Shown piece by piece: positions 27,579 through 36,821 of a DNA stretch of 64,000 bases (positions within the stretch are counted from its first letter, which is position 1; each line of letters begins with the position of its first letter). The position numbers and the translations under genes are program-made. This DNA is from Sphingobacterium detergens (GTDB lineage Bacteria; Bacteroidota; Bacteroidia; Sphingobacteriales; Sphingobacteriaceae). The stretch is from the NCBI RefSeq assembly GCF_003610355.1, contig NZ_RAPY01000001.1, positions 1,674,001-1,738,000 of the forward strand, written 5' to 3'. The notes beneath the pieces were generated by a model that ran no database searches, was not told the DNA's origin, and was given only the letters and a program-made list of their open reading frames with translations.

Positions 27579-28658
27579 CTATCTTTTGATTTTTTTAATA
27601 TCTTGGATACGCTTCTCCGCGATGCGATTGGCCGCTTCAAAAGTAGAGATATTCTCTTCTTTTGATTTTTTCAACACGTCTCTAGTCGCATTATATATGT
27701 TTTTGATCACAAACTCCGTGTGATCTACGCCATAATTCTGAATTTCTGAATAACAGCTAATCAATGCACCTGCATTGATCAAGTAATCCGGTGCATACAA
27801 AATACCTCTTTCGTGAAGAATAGTGCTTGTCGCTACCTCATCTTTCAATTGGTTGTTTGCTGAACCTGCAATGATTTTACATTGCATTTTTTGCGCTGAC
27901 TCAGGATTTACTGTACCGCCCAATGCACAAGGTGAATAGACATCAAACTCATGATCGAATACTTCATTGTATGGGATTGGCTCTGCTTTGTATTTCGCCG
28001 CCACCTTAAGCATTTTCTCTTCGGTAATGTCACTCACGTAAACACGTGCATTTTCTTCACGCAACATGGCGATCAATCGCTCACCAACACTACCTACTCC
28101 GTGTACAATAACTTTTTTGCCTGCTACACTCTCTGATCCGTACAACTCTTTCAAACAGGCTTTAATACCAAAATAAACACCTTGGGCTGCAAAAATTGAT
28201 GTATCGCCAACGCCACTGCCGTGAATTGCTTTTGGCAAACCAGCAACATGATCTGTCTCGGTATAAATATATTCTAGATCACGCTGGGTGGTACCCACAT
28301 CTAAAGAAGCAATGAAATTACCATTCAATCCTTCGATAAACTGGCCCAAACGGCGCAATAAAACCTCAGATTTGTCCAAACGACTGTTACCAATAATAAC
28401 AGCACTTCCGCCGCCCAAATTCAATCCAGTGATTGCCGATTTGTAGGTGATGGCCTTGGATAAACGTAAAGCATCCTCAATAGCTTCTTCTGTAGTTTCG
28501 TATGGCAACATACGAACCCCTCCTATTGCCGGACCCAATGTGGTATCATGGATCGCAACAATAGCTTTTAAGCCCACTAATTCATCATTACAGAAAAATA
28601 AGTTTTGATGGCCAGACTGGCTCATCAATTCAAAAATAGAATTTTGAGATGTTGACAT
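27579..28658 (-). CDS. Glu/Leu/Phe/Val dehydrogenase (leucine dehydrogenase type)
   Basis: This is an NAD-dependent amino-acid dehydrogenase that deaminates branched-chain amino acids reversibly. It has PAIGGVRMLPYETTEEA, catalytic-lysine regions SKAITYKSAITGLNLGGG and SLDVGTTQRDLEYI, and the nucleotide-binding motif VHGVGSVGERL. At 359 aa it has the size of leucine/valine dehydrogenases rather than glutamate dehydrogenase (about 450 aa). Exact substrate preference cannot be read from sequence. It lies 60 bp upstream of nusB on the same strand and may be cotranscribed. Confidence 0.9.
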   Translation of the reverse strand: MSTSQNSIFELMSQSGHQNLFFCNDELVGLKAIVAIHDTTLGPAIGGVRMLPYETTEEAIEDALRLSKAITYKSAITGLNLGGGSAVIIGNSRLDKSEVLLRRLGQFIEGLNGNFIASLDVGTTQRDLEYIYTETDHVAGLPKAIHGSGVGDTSIFAAQGVYFGIKACLKELYGSESVAGKKVIVHGVGSVGERLIAMLREENARVYVSDITEEKMLKVAAKYKAEPIPYNEVFDHEFDVYSPCALGGTVNPESAQKMQCKIIAGSANNQLKDEVATSTILHERGILYAPDYLINAGALISCYSEIQNYGVDHTEFVIKNIYNATRDVLKKSKEENISTFEAANRIAEKRIQDIKKIKR

Positions 28659-28821
28659 AAAATGTACTACTCTAATTTGTTTTAATTTTTTAAGGTACTT
28701 GATGCAAAAGTAGGAAAATTATTCGTTGTGCATAATATCTTTTTTTATCCAAGACTTAACATTTGATTTCCCAATGACAGTAATTTCATCGAAATATAAA
28801 GCAGAGTTGACGAATTAGTCC

Positions 28822-28829
28822 TATTTTTG
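28822..28829 (+). promoter_or_regulatory. -7 promoter element before the ABC transporter gene
   Basis: TATTTTTG fits the Bacteroidota TAnnTTTG consensus and lies 10 bp before the start codon. A correctly spaced -33 TTG is not clear. Confidence 0.4.
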
Positions 28830-28839
28830 TACCCATAAT

Positions 28840-30621
28840 ATGAAGGATCTCGCTTACTTAAATAAGTACTTTTATAAATACCGCTGGAAACTGATTCCAG
28901 GGGTGATTTTTGTCATCATTTCCAATTACTTCGGGGTGCTCCCCGCAAAGGTAATCCGCGAAGCGTTTGACCTGGTACAGGAAAATATTTATCTCTACCG
29001 CCTGTTTGACGGATTTGATAGACAGGAGCTTATATATAAGGTATTTGGCACAAGCCTGCTATTCTTCGGTTTTGTGGTCTTGCTACTTTCGCTCCTACGG
29101 GGTATTTTCCTATTCTTTATGCGGCAGACTATTATTCTGTGTTCCCGTTATATCGAGTACGATCTTAAAAATGAAATTTACAACCACTATCAAGAACTGA
29201 ATTTCGGGTTTTTCCGCAAAAACAATACGGGTGACCTGATGAGCCGTGCAACGGAGGATGTCAACCAGGTACGTAATTATCTGGGGCCAGCCATTATGTA
29301 TGCCATTAATACCGTGGTACTGTCCATTATGGTCATTTATGCCATGTATAGTGTGAATGGAAGACTGGCTACCTATGCATTGGTGCCTATCCCTGTCCTA
29401 TCTGTCATTATCCTTTTTGTCAATAAAATCATCAATAAACGCAGCTTAAAAATCCAAAAACAGCTGGCAAACCTCTCCTCCTTTGTTCAGGAAACCTTCG
29501 CCGGAATCCGTGTCATCAAGACTTATACCCGGGAGCAGAACAAAATGCAAGATTTTGAAAAGGAAAGTACGATCTACCGCAACACAGCACTGGACCTGGT
29601 TAAGGTACAAGCAGTTTTCTTTCCGCTTATCTTATTGCTGATCGGTCTCAGTACCGTCATCACCATCTATATCGGTGGTATTGAAGTTGCCAAGGGAACG
29701 GTCACAGCCGGAAACATCGCCGAGTTTATTATCTATGTCAATCAATTGACCTTTCCGGCCATGTCTTTAGCATGGGTGACCTCACTGGTACAACGGGCCG
29801 CGGCATCACAAAAACGGATCAATGAGTTCCTTGAAACCCAATCGCCGATTGCCAATGGGAAAATAGATAAAGAAATCGCAGGTGAAATCAAAGTAGAAAA
29901 TATCTCGTTCACCTATCCCGAAACAGGCATTCAGGCCATTAAAAGTATATCATTCCAGGTACCTATCGGAAAAACACTGGCTATCATCGGAAAAACTGGT
30001 TCCGGCAAATCTACTTTGGCCAACCTATTACTGCGAATGTACGATATAGATCAGGGTAATATCCAATACGATGGTATTGCATTAAAGGATCTCAACTTCA
30101 AAAATCTACGTCAACAAATTGGTTTTGTCCCACAGGATGTATTCTTATTTTCGGATACAATTGCCAATAACATTGGTTTCGGTCTGGATCATTTCACACA
30201 GGAACAGATCGAACAAGCCGCTAAAGACGCTGCTGTATATGATAATATTATCGCTTTTGAAGATGGTTTTGAAACTGCTGTCGGAGAACGCGGTATCACC
30301 CTATCTGGTGGTCAAAAACAACGTGTATCCATTGCCAGAGCCTTGGTAAAAGAACCCAATATATTGATCTTTGACGACTGCTTATCTGCTGTTGATACCA
30401 AAACCGAAGAAACGATCTTACGCTCATTAAGCCGCATCATGAAGGGAAAAACCTGTATTTTCATTGCTCATCGGATTTCAACTATCAAAAATGCGGACCA
30501 TATTCTTGTCATGGATCAAGGTCAGATTGTCGAGCAGGGCACTCACCTTGAGTTAATGGAGAAAAGAGGTGAATATTTTGAACTTCACGAAAAACAATTG
30601 CTGGAAAGCGTCGAAGGATAG
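28840..30621 (+). CDS. ABC exporter, fused membrane and ATPase domains (MsbA/ABCB type)
   Basis: This half-size ABC exporter (593 aa) has six membrane helices in residues 1-310 and one ATPase domain. Nucleotide motifs are Walker A GKTGSGKST, the Q-loop GFVPQDVFLF, signature LSGGQKQR, Walker B ILIFDDCLSAVD and H-loop FIAHRIST. The residue after Walker B Asp512 is Asp513 where most exporters have the catalytic Glu, a feature of degenerate sites in heterodimeric pumps. The substrate may be lipid, peptide or drug. The gene is divergent from the leucine dehydrogenase gene. Confidence 0.93.
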   Translation: MKDLAYLNKYFYKYRWKLIPGVIFVIISNYFGVLPAKVIREAFDLVQENIYLYRLFDGFDRQELIYKVFGTSLLFFGFVVLLLSLLRGIFLFFMRQTIILCSRYIEYDLKNEIYNHYQELNFGFFRKNNTGDLMSRATEDVNQVRNYLGPAIMYAINTVVLSIMVIYAMYSVNGRLATYALVPIPVLSVIILFVNKIINKRSLKIQKQLANLSSFVQETFAGIRVIKTYTREQNKMQDFEKESTIYRNTALDLVKVQAVFFPLILLLIGLSTVITIYIGGIEVAKGTVTAGNIAEFIIYVNQLTFPAMSLAWVTSLVQRAAASQKRINEFLETQSPIANGKIDKEIAGEIKVENISFTYPETGIQAIKSISFQVPIGKTLAIIGKTGSGKSTLANLLLRMYDIDQGNIQYDGIALKDLNFKNLRQQIGFVPQDVFLFSDTIANNIGFGLDHFTQEQIEQAAKDAAVYDNIIAFEDGFETAVGERGITLSGGQKQRVSIARALVKEPNILIFDDCLSAVDTKTEETILRSLSRIMKGKTCIFIAHRISTIKNADHILVMDQGQIVEQGTHLELMEKRGEYFELHEKQLLESVEG

Positions 30622-30754
30622 TCACTGCTGCCCTAAATAATGGCAGTAAATACTGCACAAAATTAAATATCCCTGAATTCCGCTAAAGAAAACAGGGATT
30701 TTCTCTTTTACATTTGCCTTATACATTTACATCACAATTTATCGTATAAGTATC

Positions 30755-31099
30755 ATGGAGAGAAACTCAGTGCAGAGCACATCATCAAACGAAGGCAAAA
30801 CAGTTGCTATTATTTCCTATTTAACCCTCATCGGCCTGATCGCTGCCATCATCATGAACAATAAGGAAAAGACTTCTTTAGGTCAGTTCCACATCAGACA
30901 GAGTATCGGCATTACCGTCACAGGAATTGCATTGGGCTTGTTGCGCTTTATCCCAGGTATTGGTGGAATAATCATGAGTGTTGTCGGTATAATCTTACTG
31001 ATCGCTCTTATATTGGGTTTAATTGCGGCATTCTCGGGCGAGAAAAAAGCCCTTCCTTTTATTGGTGAAAAATATCAGCAATGGTTTGATATGATTTAA
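30755..31099 (+). CDS. Small membrane protein (DUF4870/Tic20-like)
   Basis: This 114-residue protein has three hydrophobic segments: ISYLTLIGLIAAIIMNN, IGITVTGIALGLLRFIPGIG and VVGIILLIALILGLIAAFSG. The connecting motif KTSLGQFHIRQSIG is like the 'FHxRQA' of DUF4870/Tic20-like proteins. The function is unknown. The gene lies 133 bp after the ABC transporter and is followed by a long structured terminator. Confidence 0.7.
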   Translation: MERNSVQSTSSNEGKTVAIISYLTLIGLIAAIIMNNKEKTSLGQFHIRQSIGITVTGIALGLLRFIPGIGGIIMSVVGIILLIALILGLIAAFSGEKKALPFIGEKYQQWFDMI

Positions 31100-31126
31100 T
31101 CAGACCTTATTTAGCCCCTATTTTAG

Positions 31127-31215
31127 AAAAAAGGCTGTTCAAAAAAACTAGCATGAACCCCAAAAGTACGATAAGTACTTTTGAAGGCCAGTTCAGCGTT
31201 TGAGCAGCCTTTTTT
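31127..31215. terminator. Long structured bidirectional terminator, repeat copy A
   Basis: Outer arms AAAAAAGGCTGTTCAAA (31127-31143) and TTTGAGCAGCCTTTTTT (31199-31215) pair with one G-T wobble. An inner perfect stem CAAAAGTAC/GTACTTTTG closes around GATAA. T6 tracts on both sides suit convergent genes. The outer arm sequence recurs at 37299. Confidence 0.75.
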
Positions 31216-31229
31216 ATTACTGTGCCAGA

Positions 31230-32474
31230 TCACTTGATATCTCCTGCTGTCTGTACCGTTTTTTCTTCTTTGAAAAAAACAGCAAACAGCAGCAGACAGA
31301 AAAATGAAATTCCAGCTGGTATAAACCATAGATATTCCCAGAATTGATCGGCATAGGCCACTTTGAGGTAATCTGAAACCCCACCGGCAACCCAGAATCC
31401 GATCAGCATCCCCACACCATACATGGCAATCGTAATCAGTCCCTGCGCCGAAGCCTTATACTTCTCTCCTGCAATCCGATCGGTATAGATCTGCCCGACG
31501 ACAAACATGAAATCATAACATATTCCATGTAGAACGATACCTAAGATAAGCAGAAAAGCCTTTTCCTGTCCGTCTCCAAAAGCAAAGAACAGATATCGTA
31601 ATGCCCATGCGGCAATACCCAATAAAATCATTTTCTTATACCCCAAACGTCTAAAGAAAAATGGAATCAACAACAAACAGATGGCTTCCGAAAACTGTCC
31701 CAACGCCATTTTTGCAGTAGGATTGGGCATACCGACATTGACCAAAAATGGATTGGCATTCTGATAATAGAATGAAATGGGAATACAGATCACGATGGCC
31801 GTAACAAAAAAGATTAAGAAACTCTTTTGTTTTAACAGTCCTAGGGCATCTAAACCAATGGCTTTTCCAAAATCAAATTTTTCATCTTTAACCCGTATCT
31901 GTGGTGGAGTTTTGGGAAGAAATAGGCTAAACAATGCCAAAAGCACCGAACAGACTGCTCCCAAAATAAAAGTATTGTGCAGGGTTCCCCGACTTATTGC
32001 CTCTGGACTATCCCAACGGAACAGGTAGCTGATCACAAGCCCCGAACAGATCCAACCGATTGTTCCCCATACCCTTACCCCCGGAAAATACTTTTTGGCA
32101 TCTGCGATATGGCGGAAAGCAATACCATTGGAAAGGGAAACGGATGACATATAAGCCATGAAATACACAAACACATAGGGATAAAAATGGCTGGCATCAG
32201 GTGCCTGGGACATCCCATAAAGTAAAGCTGCACCGAGTAGATGCAAAACCGAGAGCACCCGTTCCGCATTAAAATAACGGTCAGCGACAAAGCCAACAAA
32301 AAAAGGAGCAAATACAGCCCCCAGGGACTGTGTAGAAAATATATTGGCTACCTCCATTCCTGAAGCATTCAGGGACTTGATCAGGTAGGTGCCTAAGGTG
32401 ACAAACCAAGCTCCTTTGATAAAATACTCCAAAAACATCATCAAGGATAATTGGAGGCGTAAAGTAAACGTCAT
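31230..32474 (-). CDS. MFS nucleoside permease (NupG/XapB-like)
   Basis: This 414-residue transporter has 12 hydrophobic segments. The start RLQLSLMMFLEYFIKGAWFV, with GTYLIKSLNASG and FAPFFVGFVADRYFNAERVL, is characteristic of the nucleoside:H+ symporter family within MFS. It probably imports nucleosides by proton symport, though sugars are possible for distant members. The gene is on the same strand as the dipeptidase operon but 311 bp away from it. Confidence 0.85.
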   Translation of the reverse strand: MTFTLRLQLSLMMFLEYFIKGAWFVTLGTYLIKSLNASGMEVANIFSTQSLGAVFAPFFVGFVADRYFNAERVLSVLHLLGAALLYGMSQAPDASHFYPYVFVYFMAYMSSVSLSNGIAFRHIADAKKYFPGVRVWGTIGWICSGLVISYLFRWDSPEAISRGTLHNTFILGAVCSVLLALFSLFLPKTPPQIRVKDEKFDFGKAIGLDALGLLKQKSFLIFFVTAIVICIPISFYYQNANPFLVNVGMPNPTAKMALGQFSEAICLLLIPFFFRRLGYKKMILLGIAAWALRYLFFAFGDGQEKAFLLILGIVLHGICYDFMFVVGQIYTDRIAGEKYKASAQGLITIAMYGVGMLIGFWVAGGVSDYLKVAYADQFWEYLWFIPAGISFFCLLLFAVFFKEEKTVQTAGDIK

Positions 32475-32511
32475 AGTGGTTTAGAATTGTTTCTGTTTAC
32501 GAATATATCAT

Positions 32512-32670
32512 TTATTTAGAGGACATACCCACCGCGAAAGCAGCCTTACATGTAACGATCTGCTTACCATAATCTGATTTTATCTGTCTTAAATGCTCAA
32601 CCTTGAAGTGACTTTCTAGACGACTACCGCCCTCTAAAGGTCTAAATCTGTGTTTTCTTTCAACGATCAT
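32512..32670 (-). CDS. Possible small protein or gene remnant, 52 aa
   Basis: Translating the 311-bp gap on the minus strand gives an open frame from ATG (32670) to TAA (32512). The product starts MIVERKHRFRPLEGGSRLES, runs on as HFKVEHLRQIKSDYGKQIV, and ends with CKAAFAVGMSSK. The amino-acid balance is protein-like. The first part faintly recalls the end of SRPBCC domains, so it could be a decayed fragment. No homologue is recognised, and the evidence is weak. Confidence 0.3.
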   Translation of the reverse strand: MIVERKHRFRPLEGGSRLESHFKVEHLRQIKSDYGKQIVTCKAAFAVGMSSK

Positions 32671-32785
32671 TTTTTGTCAACGATCAGGACCCTAATCGCC
32701 AAAGACAAAGATGGTGATATGACGCCAGGCATCTCGATAGGATGATAGCTATCACGAACTGCGATTACCCAGGAAAGACTTTCTG

Positions 32786-33877
32786 CTATTCCGGCAAGAC
32801 TTTCCGCATAAAATTCAACCAGTTCTGGCTGGCGATTTTTTCAAGATCAGCGCTGCTGTACCCGCGTCGTTTCAATATCCCAAAAACCTTTTGGATATCG
32901 GCAATGGTCTCCAGATCGTAAGGACATTGCTCCCGACCAAAGGCTCCATCCAGATCGCTCCCTACCCCAACATGATTGACATTGCCCGCCAACTGACAGA
33001 TATGGTCGATGTTATCGGCCATGATTTCCATCGAACAATTGCTGGATTTGGGGTCAGATATACCACGTACCCAGTTGGGCACCATCATCCAGGCATCTAA
33101 AGCAACGCCGATAACAGCTTCCTTCTCCACCAGAATCTTGATCATCTCATCGCTAAACTGTCGGTTGTGATCGACAAACTTCCGACAATTGTTGTGGCTG
33201 GCCCAGATTGCCCCATTGTATCGTCCCATCGCATCCCAAAAAGCATCGTCATTAAGATGTGTTGCATCCAGGATCATCCCCAATCGTTCCATTTCCTGCA
33301 ATAACTGCATACCTTGCGCATTCAATTTACCGGAGGAATCGGTTCCATTGGCATATCTTCCCGGGCCATAATGTGCAGGGCCGATCGCCCGCAAACCGTA
33401 ATTGTAAGCAACTTCCACATGACTGATATCCACCAGAGAATCGGCACCTTCCAAACTCAGCAGGTAACCGATGGGCTTCTCGGAGTGGTCGGTTCCATTG
33501 GACCATAATAAATGATGTTGATCCAAATCGCTCTTTGTTTTAATCATTTTCATATGTCCGTCAGCCTCCATAGCCTTGTACCAGGCCAATTGCCCCTGTG
33601 TCTGCGCCCAAGCCTGCTCTGCTGAGTACCAGCCCGGCAAAGTGCTGTCCGGACGGACAAATCGTGCAATCTGCGTGGCTACGACGATACCGATATTCCC
33701 TTTGCGTAGCTCTTCAAAAGTAACCGTAGCTTTTGCCCGGTCGGGCTTATCTTCCATCCCCTGCTCCCTTCGGTTCAATTCCTGAATGGGTAGCCGGAGA
33801 TCTCTATTCCACTCCATGGCATTCATGCTCAAGTCTAAGTGAGCATCAACCACAAAAGGTATTTCAAATTCGTACAT
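32786..33877 (-). CDS. Membrane (renal-type) dipeptidase, peptidase family M19
   Basis: This dizinc dipeptidase (363 aa) of the amidohydrolase fold hydrolyses dipeptides, including those with a C-terminal D-residue. Zinc ligands fit H13 and D15 (VVDAHLDLSM), the bridging Glu in LLSLEGADSLVD, and later His residues (PAHYGPGRYANG, ASHNNCRKF). GVGSDLDGAFG near the end is a family hallmark. There is no signal peptide, so it should be cytoplasmic. It starts 1 bp after the stop of the D-serine dehydratase-like gene, so the two are tightly coupled. Confidence 0.92.
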   Translation of the reverse strand: MYEFEIPFVVDAHLDLSMNAMEWNRDLRLPIQELNRREQGMEDKPDRAKATVTFEELRKGNIGIVVATQIARFVRPDSTLPGWYSAEQAWAQTQGQLAWYKAMEADGHMKMIKTKSDLDQHHLLWSNGTDHSEKPIGYLLSLEGADSLVDISHVEVAYNYGLRAIGPAHYGPGRYANGTDSSGKLNAQGMQLLQEMERLGMILDATHLNDDAFWDAMGRYNGAIWASHNNCRKFVDHNRQFSDEMIKILVEKEAVIGVALDAWMMVPNWVRGISDPKSSNCSMEIMADNIDHICQLAGNVNHVGVGSDLDGAFGREQCPYDLETIADIQKVFGILKRRGYSSADLEKIASQNWLNFMRKVLPE

Positions 33878-33878
33878 A

Positions 33879-34985
33879 TCAATAATTTATCTTTTTACCT
33901 CGTGCAAGCACCTTCCAGACCTGATCCACAACGGCATTGTTGACGACCTGCAATTCGTCGTAACAGGCAACTGTCGGACAGATATGCCGCGGCACACCAT
34001 ACAGTTCATCACCTATCTTGAAGTCGGCACTGTCCCTGACTTCAACGACCAGATGTTCTTCACTCTGCATTTTGATCTCACCGATCCGCTGGTCAAAAAA
34101 TTTGACACGGGGCTGCGGCGATTCGCTGGCAACAGACTTGTAGCCAAGATCCAGGCAGAGATGCTTGTGATCTACAATGGAAACAACACGTGTCAGCAAC
34201 ACAGCGGCAACTAAAAAGTCCTGTTCGGCATAATTTTCAGCATAACCAAAATCCCAAAACACAAATGTACCCGGACTGCATTCTACATCACTGCGCTCGG
34301 CATGAAACGGAAAACTGGGCGATCCGCCGATCACCTTCGTTAATGGGGTGGTCGTGGAAACCTGCGCCATGACATAAGCCATTTCGAGTACACTGTAAGC
34401 CTTTTGACTTTGTTGCTCACGTACTTTGTCATCTTTATCGTGAATATGACCATCGTAGCCGTGTACACCGACCAGTTGAATTCCATCCAATAGCTGAATG
34501 TCTAACACAAGGCGCTCTATCTGTGCAATAGAAGTTCCAGTACGCCCCATACCGACGTTTACATCGATATAAACTGCGATAGGTTGCCCTTTTTCCACCC
34601 CGCATGTGGATAGCTGTAATGCAGAATCCGCATTATCGACCAGACAGGCATAATGTGTATCGGGGAATGCTTCAATCAGCTGCAGCAAACGATCAATCTT
34701 GGGTCCCACAGGCTGATAAGCCAACAGCACATCCTTTGCCCCTGCAATACCCAACAATTCGGCTTCAGCAATAGTTGCACATTTGAATTTGCTGATCCCA
34801 CGCTCCAGCATCAACTGACAGACCTCCTGACATTTATTGGTTTTGATATGTGGACGTAGACGATCCACACGGCCGTCCACAAACTTCAGTGCTCGGTCTA
34901 TATTCCGAACGATACGATCAGGATACACCAGCAGTGCCGGTGTATCTACCTGATCGACATTTTGTACTCGATACCAAGTTTCCAT
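33879..34985 (-). CDS. D-serine dehydratase/D-threonine aldolase family PLP enzyme
   Basis: This is a fold-type III (alanine racemase N-terminal) PLP enzyme acting on D-hydroxy amino acids. I chose the ATG at 34985 (METWYRVQNVDQVDTPALLV): the longer frame overlaps ridA and the added part is antisense-like. PLP lysine K48 is in RPHIKTNK. The C-terminal metal motif is H334-I-C336 (PRHICPTV); as I recall, eukaryote-type D-serine dehydratase uses His and Cys spaced this way for zinc. D-threonine aldolases are close relatives, so the activity (D-Ser to pyruvate plus ammonia, or D-Thr cleavage) is undecided. 368 aa. Confidence 0.85.
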   Translation of the reverse strand: METWYRVQNVDQVDTPALLVYPDRIVRNIDRALKFVDGRVDRLRPHIKTNKCQEVCQLMLERGISKFKCATIAEAELLGIAGAKDVLLAYQPVGPKIDRLLQLIEAFPDTHYACLVDNADSALQLSTCGVEKGQPIAVYIDVNVGMGRTGTSIAQIERLVLDIQLLDGIQLVGVHGYDGHIHDKDDKVREQQSQKAYSVLEMAYVMAQVSTTTPLTKVIGGSPSFPFHAERSDVECSPGTFVFWDFGYAENYAEQDFLVAAVLLTRVVSIVDHKHLCLDLGYKSVASESPQPRVKFFDQRIGEIKMQSEEHLVVEVRDSADFKIGDELYGVPRHICPTVACYDELQVVNNAVVDQVWKVLARGKKINY

Positions 34986-34995
34986 GATCAGCTCG

Positions 34996-35460
34996 TTAAT
35001 ATAACTCGAATAGCGCTTCGATTTCGACAGGGATATTATCCGGTAAAGAGCCGAAACCAACTGCACTGCGTGTACCGATTCCATTTTCCTCGCCCCAAAC
35101 CGCAGCAAACAACTCACTACAGCCATTGATTACCCCAGGATGGTACAAGAAATCGGAAGTACAGTTGACCATACCCAATACCTTAATAACCCGTTTAATT
35201 TTATTTAATGACCCCAAATTGGTTTTGATCGTCGATAGCATCGTCAAGCCTACCTGTCTGGCCGCAAGTTTCCCTTCCTCGGGGCTGATATCACTACCAA
35301 TCCGTCCTATAATCAGGGAAGCATCATCCTGTACTGGCCCATGTCCAGAAAGATAAAGATACTTTCCATCAATAACATATGGTTTATAGACACCTTTAGG
35401 TGCTGGTGCCGGTGGTAATGTCAAACCTAATTTCTCAAATTGTTCATCTGCGTTGTACAT
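34996..35460 (-). CDS. RidA family enamine/imine deaminase
   Basis: RidA proteins hydrolyse reactive 2-aminoacrylate-type enamines and imines released by PLP enzymes. This 154-residue protein belongs to the longer subgroup with GKYLYLSGHGPVQDD and the C-terminal signature GTRSAVGFGSLPDNIPVEIEA, where the conserved Arg binds the substrate carboxylate. It lies 10 bp upstream of the D-serine dehydratase-like gene, whose product would generate exactly this intermediate. Confidence 0.9.
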   Translation of the reverse strand: MYNADEQFEKLGLTLPPAPAPKGVYKPYVIDGKYLYLSGHGPVQDDASLIIGRIGSDISPEEGKLAARQVGLTMLSTIKTNLGSLNKIKRVIKVLGMVNCTSDFLYHPGVINGCSELFAAVWGEENGIGTRSAVGFGSLPDNIPVEIEALFELY

Positions 35461-35492
35461 CGTGAATGATTTAAAGTTTAAAAATATAATAG

Positions 35493-36821
35493 CTAATATA
35501 AAATTATTTGCAATAGCAAAACAGCAACCAGTCCGACGACAGAAACAATTGCTTCCATAATCGACCAGGAGAATAAGGTATCCTTGACGCTCAGGCCAAA
35601 ATACTCCTTAAACAACCAGAAGCCTGCATCGTTGACATGGGAAAACATGAGACTTCCCGCCCCGATTGCCAATACCATCAGATTGGGGTCAACCTTGCCC
35701 GCTGTAACAATGGGTAATAAAACTCCCGCAGCGGTCAATGCGGCAACTGTTGCTGACCCCACACAACCTCTGATGACCGCAGTAATTAACCATGCTAACA
35801 GCAAGGGTGAAATAGGAAGTTGCTGTAGGGTATTGGCCAACAAAAGGCTCACACCACTATCCTCCATAACCTGTTTGAAAACTCCAGATCCGGCAATAAT
35901 CAATAAGATCATCGCAATATCCTTGACTGCGGACTCATAGATCGACATGACTTTGACCATCGAACGGCCAAGTTTCAATCCCAATAAGTAGGTGGCCACA
36001 ACGATCGCAATGACCATGACCACTGTTGTGCTACCGATAAATTTCAACCAATGCTGTACGTTGGTATCATCGGTATGGTATATATAAGGTATAAGTGTAA
36101 ATAAGATAATCAGTAGGACGGGTAACAAGGCAACGACCAAACTGGTACCAACCGTAGGCTGCTTGTACTCCTGTTGATCGACTGTTTTTTCCTGCCGGAA
36201 GATTGATTCTTGACTCGGGAGCATATTCCGTAGCGATCGGCCAAAAATAGGGCCACCTAATATGATAGCGGGAATGGCAATCAGAAGACCATATATCAGC
36301 GTCAGTCCCATATCCGCATGAAAAAGTGCGACCAGCGCAACTGGTGATGGATGCGGGGGAATAAATCCATGGGTGACCGATAATGCGGCCAGCATGGGCA
36401 GCCCAATATATACGGCCGGAAGCTTGTATCGATAAGAAATCGAAAAAATCAGCGGTACCAGCAGCACGAAACCAATCCCGTAAAACAACGGGATACCGAC
36501 GACAAAACCGGTCAGCATCAGACCCCACTGCAGGTATTTCTCCCCCATCAGCCGAACCATCTGCACAGCGATAATTTCAGCAGCGCCACTTTCGGCAACA
36601 ATCTTGCCCAACATGGCCCCCAGCACAATAATCAGGGTCAGGCTTCCCATAACCCCTGCAATACCTTTTTCAATGGTACCGACCAGTTGATCTGGCGCAA
36701 TACCCAAGCACAGTCCGCTGAGAATAGAAACGAATAAAAAAGAAAGAAACGCATTAATCTTAAAATAAGTAATGCATAGGATGAGCAAACAAATGCTGAT
36801 TACAATGAGGATTATGGTCAT
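35493..36821 (-). CDS. Gluconate/D-serine permease (GntP family)
   Basis: This is a proton symporter with about 12-14 membrane segments. I chose the ATG at 36821 (MTIILIVISICLLILCITYF); the longer frame adds nine polar residues. The family features are GSLTLIIVLGAMLGKIVAESG, HGFIPPHPSPVAL and RGCVGSATVAALTAAG. GntP members transport gluconate or, as DsdX, D-serine. The operon partners favour D-serine or a similar hydroxy-acid. It is the first gene, 32 bp before ridA. Confidence 0.9.
   Translation of the reverse strand: MTIILIVISICLLILCITYFKINAFLSFLFVSILSGLCLGIAPDQLVGTIEKGIAGVMGSLTLIIVLGAMLGKIVAESGAAEIIAVQMVRLMGEKYLQWGLMLTGFVVGIPLFYGIGFVLLVPLIFSISYRYKLPAVYIGLPMLAALSVTHGFIPPHPSPVALVALFHADMGLTLIYGLLIAIPAIILGGPIFGRSLRNMLPSQESIFRQEKTVDQQEYKQPTVGTSLVVALLPVLLIILFTLIPYIYHTDDTNVQHWLKFIGSTTVVMVIAIVVATYLLGLKLGRSMVKVMSIYESAVKDIAMILLIIAGSGVFKQVMEDSGVSLLLANTLQQLPISPLLLAWLITAVIRGCVGSATVAALTAAGVLLPIVTAGKVDPNLMVLAIGAGSLMFSHVNDAGFWLFKEYFGLSVKDTLFSWSIMEAIVSVVGLVAVLLLQIILY

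Noticed and set aside
33879..35126. 415-aa start for the D-serine dehydratase-like gene
   Set aside because: The first 47 codons overlap ridA in another frame, and family members start near METWYRV; the ATG at 34985 is preferred.
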